NCBI GenBank assembly: GCA_025370845.1
Contig: JAMXFF010000012.1
Span: 1 to 64,000, forward strand
Reading direction: 5' to 3'
Source: Laspinema palackyanum D2a
Lineage (GTDB): Bacteria; Cyanobacteriota; Cyanobacteriia; Cyanobacteriales; Laspinemataceae
DNA: 64,000 nucleotides
Shown: piece by piece, positions 20,401 to 29,905 of the stretch
How positions within the stretch are numbered: the stretch's first letter is position 1
How the letters are laid out: the number at the start of each line of letters is the position of its first letter
Notes under the pieces: model-generated
Database searches by the model: none
The model's input: the letters and a program-made list of their open reading frames with translations, nothing else
Told to the model about the DNA's origin: nothing
Made by a program: the position numbers and the translations under genes

Positions 20401-23400
20401 GTACGACGGACATAATTAATTAAGGACAGGGGTAAAAATGAGCTAGTTTCCAGGGCGATCGCCTGTCGAACCGCGATCTCCGTTTGTTCACTCTTACCTG
20501 ATGCTTCTATCACAAAATTACCATTTTGGTTGAGGAGCAAATACCCCATTTGCGCTCCCGCATTTTCCAGAGAAAGACGCATCAACTTCGCCAATAATTT
20601 GTCTAGCTGGACTTCGCCAATCAGAGCTTGAGTCGCTTGGATGACCGTACTCAAATCTAACAATATATCGTAACCACTGCTTTTTGATTCGGTATAATTA
20701 TGGGTCTGAAGTTCCGTCGTGCTTACTTCTATAGTTTTAGAGTTTAAGTCAGAAAATCGCCGTTCTAAATCCTGGACTTTAGCCAATGCGCCCCAGCGAT
20801 AGTAGCAGGAATGGGCTTTTTTCCGATAAAATCCCGCAATAGGGTCTCGTCCAATCTGTTCATAAAACTCTGCCGCCAATTCCCAGGCGAGGGCTTCTTC
20901 TTGGATATAGTTATGAGTTTGTGCCGTGGCGATCGCCTGGTCATAAAAATTCATCGCCTCTAACACTTCTCCCTTAACCCGCGCTTTTTCCGCCTCGACT
21001 AATTCATACTTTTGTTGAAAATTTTCCGGTGCAAAACTGGCCCAGTTTTTCATTTTGTCTTGATTAATATCTACCTTGACCAGAATCTGCGCTTGTTCAG
21101 ATTCTGATGCCTGGAGATACACCGCTAACGCGGAGAGAGAATCGTAGAAATAAAACAGAGGCAGAGTATAAACCGCCGTTAACGCATCTAAGTAGTTGGC
21201 AGCAAGACCCGCATTTACCACCGCCTGTTCAGGTTGTCGAAATAAATAGCTTAGGATGAGTTGGTGCAAATATAAACAACAGAGGGCATAGCGATCGCTG
21301 GCTTGTTCATGGATTGGCATCATCGTCTCTGCGTTATAAGCTGCCCCGAAAAGGTTCACCGGATTGTCTGATTTATTCCTTAAATTTAAAACCACCTGCC
21401 AACACATTTGGCAATAAGTTAGAGTGGTGGTTTGTTTAAATTTTTCAAGCAAAGAATTATAAGAAGCAATCTCCGGTTCTAATTGAGAGAGTTCTTTTCC
21501 AGTCAAATAAGAATTGATGCAGTAATTATAAGCCGAAAGACCCGCATATTCTAAATCTCCATTTTCCAAGCCAGTCTCATAAGCTGTCAGCAAAGGTGGA
21601 ATGGTTTCCTTCAGTGGATCTTTCCAGACTCGAACATTATTATTGACCACCATTAAAGTCCGGGATTTTAGCTCTTTGTTGTTAAATTTATCTAAAACTT
21701 TTAAGGCTAGTTGACCGAATTGATGGCCGGTTTCAATATTTCCAACAACCCCACATAAAATTAGGCCATAACAAGCGTAGGCATAAGCAGATTCATCGGT
21801 ATTGCCATAGGTTAGGGATAAATTTATTTCCTGAATTACAATCAAGGGTAACAGCAGGGGGGCAACTTGATAGGCTGGGGCGATCGCACTATTGAGAATC
21901 CGCATCCCTGCTTTTTGATGAGCCTCGGACATTTCAGGTAAATCGATTAAATCTTGGACCTCCTTTCCCGTTAATTGGTTTGATATTTCATTCAGCCCCA
22001 ATTGAATATCTGCGAAAGTTGGCTGTTCCGGTAAATAAATATCTAATAATTCAAGCGCTTTTTGGGTATTTTCTAACGCTTTCAGTTGCTGGCTGCAAGA
22101 GCTATAGGCTTTAATTCGGATTTCATAAAAATTAAGTTGATCTAGGGTGGATTGGGCTTGGATTAAACCATTTTTTACCAACTCCTCCATTCGGTCAAAA
22201 TCCGTATTGATGTAAGCCGCATAAGCCCCCTGTATATGTAGCCTTAGAGTAGTTGGATAATCAGTCTCCCAGCTATCTTGTCCTAAAAGTCTTAACCCAA
22301 TCTGAAAATAGGTATCAGCCAATTCATAAGCATTGGCGGATAGCGCTTTCTGACCCGCTCTTAAATTTAGTTTGACTAATTTATTTTTTTGCTCAGAACT
22401 TGTTATTAAGTCACAACTATAGTTTAAATGATTGACAATCTCGAAAATACTTTCTTCTATAGTTTCAGGCCGAGTATTGCTTAACAGGAGATAAGCAATT
22501 TGCCAATGAGTTTCTTTTTTGCGGTCTTCTGGAATGAGGGAATAAGCAGCCTGTTGGACGCGATCGTGTAAAAACTGGTAGCAGACTTTTTCCCCATTAC
22601 CCGGTTCTCTAACCCGGGACAGGATATGAGTTTTAGCTAAGGGGAGAATTAATTCTTCTTGAATGGCTTCCCACAAATCTCGACTCGTCAAATGAGGCGA
22701 TCGCTCATTGACAATGGATAGCATTTCCATATCAAAGCAGTTGCCGATACAAGCTGCTAATTTTAAAACCATTTGAGTCCTTGGCTGCAACTTTTGAATT
22801 TTGCTAACCATTAACTCTACCACATTCTCGGTTATCTCAATTTTTTCGATTTGGCTGATTTGCCAATCCCAACTGCCTTTATCCCAATTGAATTTTAACA
22901 ACTGGTCTTGTTCTAAAGATTTTAAAATCTGGGTTAAGAAAAAAGGATTTCCCTGGGTTTTCTTGAAAATCAGATTGGCGAGATCAAAAGATTTGGCTGT
23001 CGTACAATTTAAGGTATCTGCCAGTAAGTCATTGACATGATGAACATTCAATGGGGTGAGATTGATTTCGGTCACCCGGACCTGCATCTTTTTAATATCC
23101 TCTAAAGTCAACCCCACAGGATGAGTGGCAGTGACCTCATTATCTCGATAAGAAGCAATCAGCAACAAGTGGTGATTTTGAGTATCGCTAATCACTCGCT
23201 TAATTAATTCCAGAGATGCTAAATCGGCCCACTGTAAATCGTCAATAAAGAGAATCAGGGGATGTTCTTTTTGAGTAAAAATATTGATAAAATTTTGAAA
23301 AACTAAATTAAACCGATTTTGACATTCTGTTGGAGGCAGGGATACCAAGGCCCGTTGAGGGCCAATAATCAGTTCTACTTCAGGAATCACCTCGATAATT

Positions 23401-24614
23401 ACCTGGCCATTTTCTCCGATCGCCTCTAATATTTTCTCTTTCCAGGCTTTAATCTGGGCTTCAGGTTCACTCAGCAGTTGCCGGACCAGGGATGCAAAGG
23501 CTTGAATCACCGCAGCATAAGGAATATTTACCTGAAATTGGTCAAACTTGCCGCCAATAAAATAGCCCCGATGTTTCACTAAAGGTTTCTGAGTTTCCTG
23601 CACTAAAGCGGATTTCCCGACCCCAGAATACCCCGAAATCAAAATCAGTTCAGTTGCCCCCCCACAGACTTGTTCAAACGCAGATAAAACTTGCGCTCTT
23701 TCTCGGTCCCGCCCGTATAATTTGGGGGAAATTTCTAATTTTCTTGAAAAATCTCTTTGGCCTAACTTAAACTCATCAATTCCGCCCTTTTCCTGCCATT
23801 GTTTTAGGCAATATTCCAAATCTACCTTCAATCCAGACCCACTTTGATAGCGGTTCTCTGCATTTTTTGCCAATAATTTCATCACCAGGTTAGAAACCGC
23901 GACAGGAATCTCCGGAACCCGTTCATTCGGGGGAACCGGCATCCGGGCAATATGGCAATGAACGACCTCGATCGCCTCCTCAGATTGACAAGGTAATTCC
24001 CCCGTGAGCATTTCATAAAAAGTCACCCCTAATGAGTAAAAATCCGTGCGATAGTCGATCGCCCGATTCATCCGCCCAGTTTGTTCCGGGGACATATAAG
24101 CGAGGGTTCCTTCCAGGCTATTGGGATGGACCGCAGCCGCCGTTTCTCGCGATAACTTAGAGGCGATCGCAAAGTCAATTAACTTCACCTCTAAACTCTG
24201 AGGATGAATAATAATATTGCTAGGTTTAATATCTTTATGAATAATATGGTGTTGATGAATTTCCCCTAAAGTTTGGGCCAATTGAATCCCTAAGTTTAAA
24301 AACATCTCCAGGTCTAACCGCTGTTGGTTTAAAAATGTTTTCAGAGAACTTCCCCCGGTATCGGGTAAAACTAAAATCGGCAGATTCCGGCTCATTTCCA
24401 GCCTTAATGGCTCAACAATTCCCCCTAACTTTAAATCTTTGGTCATTTCATATTCGTGATGGAGTTGAGCGATATCCGTCGGACTGGGATAGTCCGTCCC
24501 CAGGGCTTTCAAAATCACCGGCAACCCATCCACTTCTCGAATCCCTCGATACACCACCCGCTTGCTATTGCGGTAAATTTCTTCCCCTATCTGATAGCCA
24601 CTCAGTTCAATCAT
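17481..24614 (-). CDS. Giant multisensor Ser/Thr kinase-ATPase-GAF-PAS-histidine kinase-receiver protein
   Basis: 2377 residues. A Ser/Thr kinase-like domain (about 7-270) keeps K36, HKDIKPSN (D128) and D147 but has DFA for DFG and no regular glycine loop. An AAA/predicted ATPase follows, with Walker A GYSGVGKS near 327-335 and FIDDLQWAD. A helical TPR-like region runs to about 1290 and a GAF domain spans about 1315-1480. Three PAS/PAC units (about 1510-1890) precede HisKA (MSHELRTPL, His near 1915), HATPase (VFINLLGNAI, GTGLGLPIS) and a receiver (D near 2216, WMDMQMPVMDG). A conserved-looking helical tail ends it. There are no membrane segments, so it is a cytosolic integrator of many inputs. 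This layout is a known cyanobacterial family (multi-sensor multi-kinase). It overlaps the downstream receiver-cyclase by 8 bp. Confidence 0.93.
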   Translation of the reverse strand: MIELSGYQIGEEIYRNSKRVVYRGIREVDGLPVILKALGTDYPSPTDIAQLHHEYEMTKDLKLGGIVEPLRLEMSRNLPILVLPDTGGSSLKTFLNQQRLDLEMFLNLGIQLAQTLGEIHQHHIIHKDIKPSNIIIHPQSLEVKLIDFAIASKLSRETAAAVHPNSLEGTLAYMSPEQTGRMNRAIDYRTDFYSLGVTFYEMLTGELPCQSEEAIEVVHCHIARMPVPPNERVPEIPVAVSNLVMKLLAKNAENRYQSGSGLKVDLEYCLKQWQEKGGIDEFKLGQRDFSRKLEISPKLYGRDRERAQVLSAFEQVCGGATELILISGYSGVGKSALVQETQKPLVKHRGYFIGGKFDQFQVNIPYAAVIQAFASLVRQLLSEPEAQIKAWKEKILEAIGENGQVIIEVIPEVELIIGPQRALVSLPPTECQNRFNLVFQNFINIFTQKEHPLILFIDDLQWADLASLELIKRVISDTQNHHLLLIASYRDNEVTATHPVGLTLEDIKKMQVRVTEINLTPLNVHHVNDLLADTLNCTTAKSFDLANLIFKKTQGNPFFLTQILKSLEQDQLLKFNWDKGSWDWQISQIEKIEITENVVELMVSKIQKLQPRTQMVLKLAACIGNCFDMEMLSIVNERSPHLTSRDLWEAIQEELILPLAKTHILSRVREPGNGEKVCYQFLHDRVQQAAYSLIPEDRKKETHWQIAYLLLSNTRPETIEESIFEIVNHLNYSCDLITSSEQKNKLVKLNLRAGQKALSANAYELADTYFQIGLRLLGQDSWETDYPTTLRLHIQGAYAAYINTDFDRMEELVKNGLIQAQSTLDQLNFYEIRIKAYSSCSQQLKALENTQKALELLDIYLPEQPTFADIQLGLNEISNQLTGKEVQDLIDLPEMSEAHQKAGMRILNSAIAPAYQVAPLLLPLIVIQEINLSLTYGNTDESAYAYACYGLILCGVVGNIETGHQFGQLALKVLDKFNNKELKSRTLMVVNNNVRVWKDPLKETIPPLLTAYETGLENGDLEYAGLSAYNYCINSYLTGKELSQLEPEIASYNSLLEKFKQTTTLTYCQMCWQVVLNLRNKSDNPVNLFGAAYNAETMMPIHEQASDRYALCCLYLHQLILSYLFRQPEQAVVNAGLAANYLDALTAVYTLPLFYFYDSLSALAVYLQASESEQAQILVKVDINQDKMKNWASFAPENFQQKYELVEAEKARVKGEVLEAMNFYDQAIATAQTHNYIQEEALAWELAAEFYEQIGRDPIAGFYRKKAHSCYYRWGALAKVQDLERRFSDLNSKTIEVSTTELQTHNYTESKSSGYDILLDLSTVIQATQALIGEVQLDKLLAKLMRLSLENAGAQMGYLLLNQNGNFVIEASGKSEQTEIAVRQAIALETSSFLPLSLINYVRRTQEDIVLNDASQNNQFTSDPYILATQPKSVLCTPILGQGKLIGILYLENNLLMGAFSPARVELLKLLSSQAAIALENAQLYQAQKEYARQLEKTVQERTQQLQQSNTRYYNLAANIPGMIYQFMMHPDGRFTSPYISPGCRQIYGVEAEAAMEDTSLLIDLIHPDDRQQHRESVTRSAATLEPWHFIWRLIVSGQIKWVQGDANPEKQADGSILWDGLVVDISDRKQAEEELRQSEERWQLALQGNNDGIWDCNLKTNEAFISSRWKEIIGYEDHELPNHSNTWLNRIHPDDESWVMQAIKEHLYGQTPYFATEHRLRCKNGTYKWVLSRGQALWDVAGNPIRMVGSITDITDRKLAEEALAESERKYRDLVETSQEMIFSMNSQGYFTFVNQAVKTIYGYEPEEMIGHHFSEFKPPEYENKAQDQAAFDEIFAGHSLSQYEIIDIAKDGRPIYLLVNAIIRQDAQGNRLGLTGTASNITERKQAELALQQAKEAADAASKAKGEFLSKMSHELRTPLNAILGFTQILNRDNSLNPQQQDYLGIISRAGEHLLTLINDVLEMSKIEAGRISLNETSFDLYRLLTSLGEMFKLKAESQGLQIMFERTSDVPQFIKTDESKLRQVFINLLGNAIKFTEQGGIAVRVTTETPSLLTETVEGESGSYLVCEIEDTGPGISAEELETLFDPFVQSETGRKSQAGTGLGLPISRQFVQLMGGKITVSSTLDKGTIFKFDIKISPADAMTPGTEVQRQRVIGLAANQPEYRILVVEDKWESRLLLRNLLSPLGFEVREAVNGEDAVTMCHSWQPHLIWMDMQMPVMDGYEATRQIKQMTNGPIPVIIGLTASAFEENRAMVLEAGCDDFASKPFREDVIFQKMAEHLGVRYLYEEIPGVDVSSHSASVPGNCLTVTECLQEMSPDWKNQLYQAASELDDEAIATLITQIPDSHTALATPLTNLVTQLRFDKIIELIQSND

Positions 24615-24856
24615 TGTTATCCCCTCCCGCTCCTGTTACAAAATGTTAACTTGTAGTGAAACAGACCCATTAAATTCCCACCCTAAACCGATTTGGGGGC
24701 GGGATGAAGTCTATTTAGACTGTACGCTTAAAAAATGATTTAAGTTCCCAATTTTGAAAATAAATATCGGACCCGATCCGCCTTCCTCACCCGGGGTCAT
24801 CCGGTTGTATGATCACAGGCGGATTCCTAGTTAAAATCCCACCCCAATTCACCTTG

Positions 24857-27800
24857 TTAAATCGAAACTTCTTGCTGTAAGCGCATTCGCTGCAACAGGT
24901 GAGTGGCATCTTCCGAGGATAAGGGACGACTGAAGAAATAGCCTTGAATTTCTTCACAGTCTAGCATTCGCAGACAATCTAATTGTTCCTGAGTTTCTAC
25001 CCCTTCGGCCACCACGTTTAAATCTAACCCATGTCCCAAGGCAATCACCGCACGGGCGATCGCAATATCTGCCGGTTCTTCGGTCAAATCCTTGACAAAT
25101 GAGCGGTCTATTTTTAACGTATGGAGAGGAAACTGTTTCAGATAACTCAAAGAAGAATATCCAGTCCCAAAATCATCCAGAGCAATATTCACTCCCATCT
25201 GTTCTAACTCGCGTAACAACTTGCGGGTAAAGTCCACATCCAGCATGGCCGCAGTTTCCGTAATTTCTAGGATTAAATACTGGGAATCTAACCCCGTTTC
25301 CTCCAAGACTTGAGCAACTTTTTGAACTAAATCCGGTTGTCGAAATTGTCGAACGGAGAGGTTCACGGCTACAGGTATCGCTGATAAACCGGATTCAATC
25401 CAAGCTTGGTTTTGACCGCAAGCTGTCTTTAAGACCCATTCCCCAATGGGCATAATTAACCCCGTTTCTTCGGCGATAGGAATGAATTTTGCGGGAGAGA
25501 CTAAGCCCAATTCCGGATGGTTCCAGCGGACTAATGCCTCCATTCCCTTAATTTCTCCGGTTTTAATATTCACCTTGGGCTGATAGGCAAGCATAAATTC
25601 ACCCCGTTCTAATGCCCGGTGCAGCCTATTTTCTAAGTCTAATAATTCACTGGCAAGCAGGTCGAAGGAATGGGTATATACTTCATAAGTATTGCGTCCT
25701 TTTTCCTTCGCTCGATAGAGGGCCGAATCAGCGTGTTTGATGAGCGTTTCCCCATCCTCTCCATCATGGGGATAGAGGGCAATCCCAATACTGGTACTGA
25801 TATGAAGGTGGTGATTTTCGATGAAAAAAGCAGGCTTAAAGGTTTGGATAATCTCTTCGGCAATGTGGGTGGCGCAGACCCCGGAAGAAATTTCGGGCAG
25901 AATGATGGTAAATTCATCTCCCCCCCATCGGGCGATGATATTCGGGTCTCCCAAGGCGGCTTTTAGTCTGGCGGCTACCTCTTGTAATAATTTATCGCCG
26001 ATCGCATGACCAAGAGTATCGTTAATTGTCTTAAACCGATCCAAATCTAGGAACATCACCGCTACCCCACTGTCCCTATTTTTGGCCTGTTCCAAGACTT
26101 CCCCTAAGCACTCATTTAATAAAGTTCGGTTGGGTAAATCCGTGAGGGAATCGTGAAAGGCTTGATAGCGAATATGCTGTTGAGCCCGAGTTGCATCGGT
26201 GATATCTCGAAAGCTAAAAACTCGTCCCACGGTACAATTCCCCACCCTCTGCGCGCGAGAATAACACTCTAAAATTCTCCCTTCTTTAAATTCCAAAGTA
26301 TCCCAAAATTCCAGATTTGGGTAATCCCGCCATTTTCTAATTTGACTGAGGCAGCCTTGGGGCTGTTTTAACTGAGGCAATAAAATTTTTAGCCCTTGCT
26401 TAAAGGTCCCCTTGGACAGCCAAGACGGGGAAATTGGCAATAAATCCATGAATTTTTGGTTATAGCTGGTGATGTGACCCTTCGGGTCGATCGCCAAAAT
26501 TGCATCCGCTGTTGATTCGAGGGTTGCCTGCAATAAAGACAGAGAGTTTTCCAGCCGTTCTTCGGCTTGTTTGCGTTGCGTGATGTCCTCCACTGTGCCT
26601 TCGTAGCCAATAATTTTGCCCTCTGCATTGCGAATAACCCGGGCATTTTCCGAAATCCAAATAATGCTGCCATCTTTGCGATAAACCTGAGATTCAAAGT
26701 TCCGAAAGGCATGAGTTTTCTGGACGAGGCGCACGAATTGGGTACGGCGATTTGGGTCTACATAAATCTGAGATTCAATATTATTAACGCTGGCTATTAG
26801 TTCTTCCGGTCCATCATAGCCATAGATTTGGGCTAACATGGGATTGGCAGTAATGTAACGTCCGTTGAGGGTACTTTGAAAAATTCCTTCCACGGCATTT
26901 TCAAAGATGCTGCGATATTTTTGTTCGGCTTGCTTTTGTTCGATTTGAGCCTGTTGTAGTTCAATTAAGGTTTGCTGGAGTTCTTCCGTGCGTGCAGCAG
27001 CGATCGCCATCAGGTATCGTTCTCGTTCCGCTTGTTCCCGTCTGGCATCCATGATGCTCAGGGTATGGGCGTTCCACCCGATCGCAATCGCTAACAGGAT
27101 GGTATTAAATACGCTTAACAAGGCAATCCCGACCCCGCGATCGTAGAGATTCAATTGTGTCCCTTGGAGGATTAATCCCCCGAATAAGGGAGGAAGAACT
27201 AAGGCAGCGATCGCCTGGGGTTGCATCAGTAGGCGAAGGGTGCGATCGCTGGTCAATAAGGCAATGGGTCCCCGGTCCGGATGAGCTAACAAAATCCCCA
27301 CCGCCAGTAAGATAAACCCTACACTCGTATGCAATGCCATTTCGGTACTGCGTCCGAGGCCATAAAAGGCCGAAATACCATACAGATATCCAAGTAATCC
27401 TAAAAAGGCGATCGTCCAAGCGATCACGCTCAAATACTGGGCCATCCGATAGCGTTTTTGGTAGGATAAAACCAGGGCAAAACCTAGTAATACAAAATTA
27501 AAAGCGGTATTAGGAGCCATTCGCCCAGGGATGGAAGTCCCTACGGCATTTGCTGTCTCTTGAAAGAGGAATTGGTCAATGCCAAAATTGACATTCAGGA
27601 TATATTGGAGGAGGGTTAGCACCCCAATGAAAATGGTTAAGTAAGATAAACTGGGTAGGATTGAGACCACAATTTGAGCCACAGGTTTTAGAATGCCTGT
27701 CCTCCTCTTATTCATCAGTCCTAGCCCCTTGCCCTGGGGTGATTTGTCCCCGGAATGGACATTTTTTTTACGTCCCAATTGCCACAGGGAAAGACCGCAC

Positions 27801-28033
27801 AGAATAAAACTAATGGCGGTATTTGCTTTCATCGTCACTAGCCCAGGCCAAACACTTTTGAGGAGGGGAATATTGAAAATCCAACCCAGCAGAACAATCA
27901 AGCCAATCAGGGCCACTACTATACTCATCCCCTGAGAAACGGATCGCAGGGATGAGATCGCACTGGAGGTTGTAGGTGGTTTGGAATATCGAGGTACCAT
28001 TTCTAGTTGCCCGCCTCTATATTGAGTCAGCAT
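24857..28033 (-). CDS. Membrane PAS-GGDEF-EAL protein (c-di-GMP turnover)
   Basis: 1058 residues. The first about 325 residues hold several hydrophobic segments in two blocks, a membrane sensor of unassigned type. Two PAS units follow (about 365-490 and 500-625). The GGDEF domain has intact RWGGDEF near residue 703; the RxxD inhibitory site is not evident (DPNI at that position). The EAL domain has EALVRWNHP, ITETAAM, DDFGTGYSS, LKIDRSFV and VVAEGVET, so it looks catalytically competent. It may make or break c-di-GMP, and the net activity cannot be predicted. It is transcribed alone, with about 340 bp to the upstream kinase gene and 240 bp to the next gene downstream. Confidence 0.93.
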   Translation of the reverse strand: MLTQYRGGQLEMVPRYSKPPTTSSAISSLRSVSQGMSIVVALIGLIVLLGWIFNIPLLKSVWPGLVTMKANTAISFILCGLSLWQLGRKKNVHSGDKSPQGKGLGLMNKRRTGILKPVAQIVVSILPSLSYLTIFIGVLTLLQYILNVNFGIDQFLFQETANAVGTSIPGRMAPNTAFNFVLLGFALVLSYQKRYRMAQYLSVIAWTIAFLGLLGYLYGISAFYGLGRSTEMALHTSVGFILLAVGILLAHPDRGPIALLTSDRTLRLLMQPQAIAALVLPPLFGGLILQGTQLNLYDRGVGIALLSVFNTILLAIAIGWNAHTLSIMDARREQAERERYLMAIAAARTEELQQTLIELQQAQIEQKQAEQKYRSIFENAVEGIFQSTLNGRYITANPMLAQIYGYDGPEELIASVNNIESQIYVDPNRRTQFVRLVQKTHAFRNFESQVYRKDGSIIWISENARVIRNAEGKIIGYEGTVEDITQRKQAEERLENSLSLLQATLESTADAILAIDPKGHITSYNQKFMDLLPISPSWLSKGTFKQGLKILLPQLKQPQGCLSQIRKWRDYPNLEFWDTLEFKEGRILECYSRAQRVGNCTVGRVFSFRDITDATRAQQHIRYQAFHDSLTDLPNRTLLNECLGEVLEQAKNRDSGVAVMFLDLDRFKTINDTLGHAIGDKLLQEVAARLKAALGDPNIIARWGGDEFTIILPEISSGVCATHIAEEIIQTFKPAFFIENHHLHISTSIGIALYPHDGEDGETLIKHADSALYRAKEKGRNTYEVYTHSFDLLASELLDLENRLHRALERGEFMLAYQPKVNIKTGEIKGMEALVRWNHPELGLVSPAKFIPIAEETGLIMPIGEWVLKTACGQNQAWIESGLSAIPVAVNLSVRQFRQPDLVQKVAQVLEETGLDSQYLILEITETAAMLDVDFTRKLLRELEQMGVNIALDDFGTGYSSLSYLKQFPLHTLKIDRSFVKDLTEEPADIAIARAVIALGHGLDLNVVAEGVETQEQLDCLRMLDCEEIQGYFFSRPLSSEDATHLLQRMRLQQEVSI

Positions 28034-28375
28034 TCTCTAATTATCCTTATTTTTCCGACTAAATTTACTCCAACTTCAAAAAGCGGCGGTCACCCCTCTC
28101 CTGTTTTAGACTCTAACGGATCCAGGGGCCAGGAATTCTGTAGTCTATTTTGCAGTTTTTATATTTTCTTTATGTTTTTCTAAAAAGCACAGGGCAAGGT
28201 CACCCCTTTTGTTAAAGTTCCCCAGGCGCAACCCCATGACGTGATGTTAAGAATCCCGGCTGTAATCCCTACCTCATAATATTTAGCTCAACCGATGACC
28301 CGCTAAAAATTCACATTTTTCTCTTATCAACTTGAATCCAGCTATTTTAATCCCACCTAAGAGCGATTTTTTAGA
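28034..28375. other. Intergenic region, nothing recognised
   Basis: About 340 bp between two minus-strand signalling genes. It contains AT-rich promoter-like stretches for the GGDEF-EAL gene but no repeat, hairpin or RNA I can support. Confidence 0.5.
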
Positions 28376-29905
28376 TTAAGCTTGTAGGACCTTTTGACCT
28401 TGGCAAGCTTGTTTTACGGGCAGTTCTATCCAAAATTCTGTCCCCTGCTCAGGGGTGGAAATACAGTGAATTTTACCCCCATGCTTTTCCACGACAATTT
28501 GATGACTAATGGACAACCCTAACCCGGTTCCTTTTCCGACAGGTTTGGTTGTAAAAAAGGGGTGAAATAGGGAGGAGAGGACCTCGGAACTCATGCCCGC
28601 GCCATTATCTGAAATTTGAATCACCACCCGTTCGCCCTCGCTGATGTGAGTGCGAATGTGAATTGTGGGAACAAACTCATCGGGACTGGAAAGGTCTGAG
28701 GATAGCACCTTAGATTCTTCTAAAGTCCACTCTTCGTTTCCCTCATCCCAATCTCCGCGTTTCATTTCCAACGCATCAATTGCATTTCCAATTAAATTCA
28801 TAAATACTTGATTGAGCTGACAGGGAAATCCTTCAACTGGGGTAATTTTTCCATAGTCTTTGACGATATTGATGGCGTTGCTTTTCCCATTGGCTTTGAG
28901 GCGATTTCGTAAAATTAAGAGGGTACTCTCGATGCCTTCATGAATATCAACTGGTTTCATGACGGCTTCATCTTTCCGGGAAAAATTCCGCAAAGATAGC
29001 ACTAACTGATGCATGGAATCCGACCCCACTTTAATCGAAGACAAAGTTTTGGGTAAATCATTTTTAATAAAATTAAAATCTACTTCTTCGAGATATTCAC
29101 CTAGCCTGGGGCTAGGATGGGGAGATTGTTGTTGATACAGTTCGATGATTTGTAGCAGTTCTTGAACATAGGCGATCGCATGATTGACATTGCCATAAAT
29201 AAAGCTCACGGGATTGTTCAGTTCATGGGCGACAGTGGCTAAAAGTTGGCCTAAACTGGACATTTTTTCACTTTGAATCAGGCGATCTTGGGCGTTTTCT
29301 AACTCCTTGAAGGCTTGTGCTAATTCATCGGCTTGGGACTGAGCCAGGGTCGCTGCAATCTGGCTTTGACGATAGAGTTCCGCTTGCTGACGGGCGATCG
29401 CCTCTTGTTGGCAGTTACTTTCTTCTTGATATTGACTGACGATGGCATCTAAGTCATCGAGCAACGGCCCACTTGCTGCATCCAGGATGTAACGCAGATG
29501 GGGATTGTCCCGGGTCAATTCCCCCTGATCCGAAGCGGCGATCGCCTGGTGAACTGCGGCAATATAGGCTGTAATTTTCCGATCCAAATCAATCGGAGGT
29601 TCAAAATACATGGATTTGACCGTTGCAGAGGGATGTCCTGGTAATTGCAAGGCGGCATCCCCATAGAGTAGCCCATGATGGGATTCTTCCATCAGAGTGA
29701 TGGTTTCTTGCAATGCCGAACGCCATTGTGTTCTCTCTTCTGGGGTCTCAGACCGTTCCAGTTGCAAGGCAAACAGGGCGGTGCGTTGAGATAGCATCCG
29801 CTGGCGACCACTGATATTGACTACTGCTGCATTAATTTCTCGCATAGTTTGGATCTCAGCCATCTGAAAACAGTTGGTCAAACCGAACACGGCTTTTGAC
29901 TCCAC
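28376..29905 (-). CDS. PilJ-domain histidine kinase
   Basis: 509 residues from a GTG; an ATG at 29863 (residue 15) is a possible alternative. Residues about 20-160 resemble the PilJ/NarX-type helical sensor module: INAAVVNISGRQRMLSQRTALFAL near the start and a second helical half near SGPLLDDLDAIV. There are no clear membrane segments, unlike PilJ chemoreceptors. A coiled coil (about 165-215) leads to a kinase core with H in VAHELNNPVSF, N-box MNLIGNAIDAL, G1 DNGAGMS and G2 GKGTGLGLS. It lacks a receiver domain and its partner regulator is unknown. The core is a close relative of those at 15046 and 30156. Type IV pilus or nitrate-type sensing is only a guess from the PilJ fold. Confidence 0.85.
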   Translation of the reverse strand: MESKAVFGLTNCFQMAEIQTMREINAAVVNISGRQRMLSQRTALFALQLERSETPEERTQWRSALQETITLMEESHHGLLYGDAALQLPGHPSATVKSMYFEPPIDLDRKITAYIAAVHQAIAASDQGELTRDNPHLRYILDAASGPLLDDLDAIVSQYQEESNCQQEAIARQQAELYRQSQIAATLAQSQADELAQAFKELENAQDRLIQSEKMSSLGQLLATVAHELNNPVSFIYGNVNHAIAYVQELLQIIELYQQQSPHPSPRLGEYLEEVDFNFIKNDLPKTLSSIKVGSDSMHQLVLSLRNFSRKDEAVMKPVDIHEGIESTLLILRNRLKANGKSNAINIVKDYGKITPVEGFPCQLNQVFMNLIGNAIDALEMKRGDWDEGNEEWTLEESKVLSSDLSSPDEFVPTIHIRTHISEGERVVIQISDNGAGMSSEVLSSLFHPFFTTKPVGKGTGLGLSISHQIVVEKHGGKIHCISTPEQGTEFWIELPVKQACQGQKVLQA

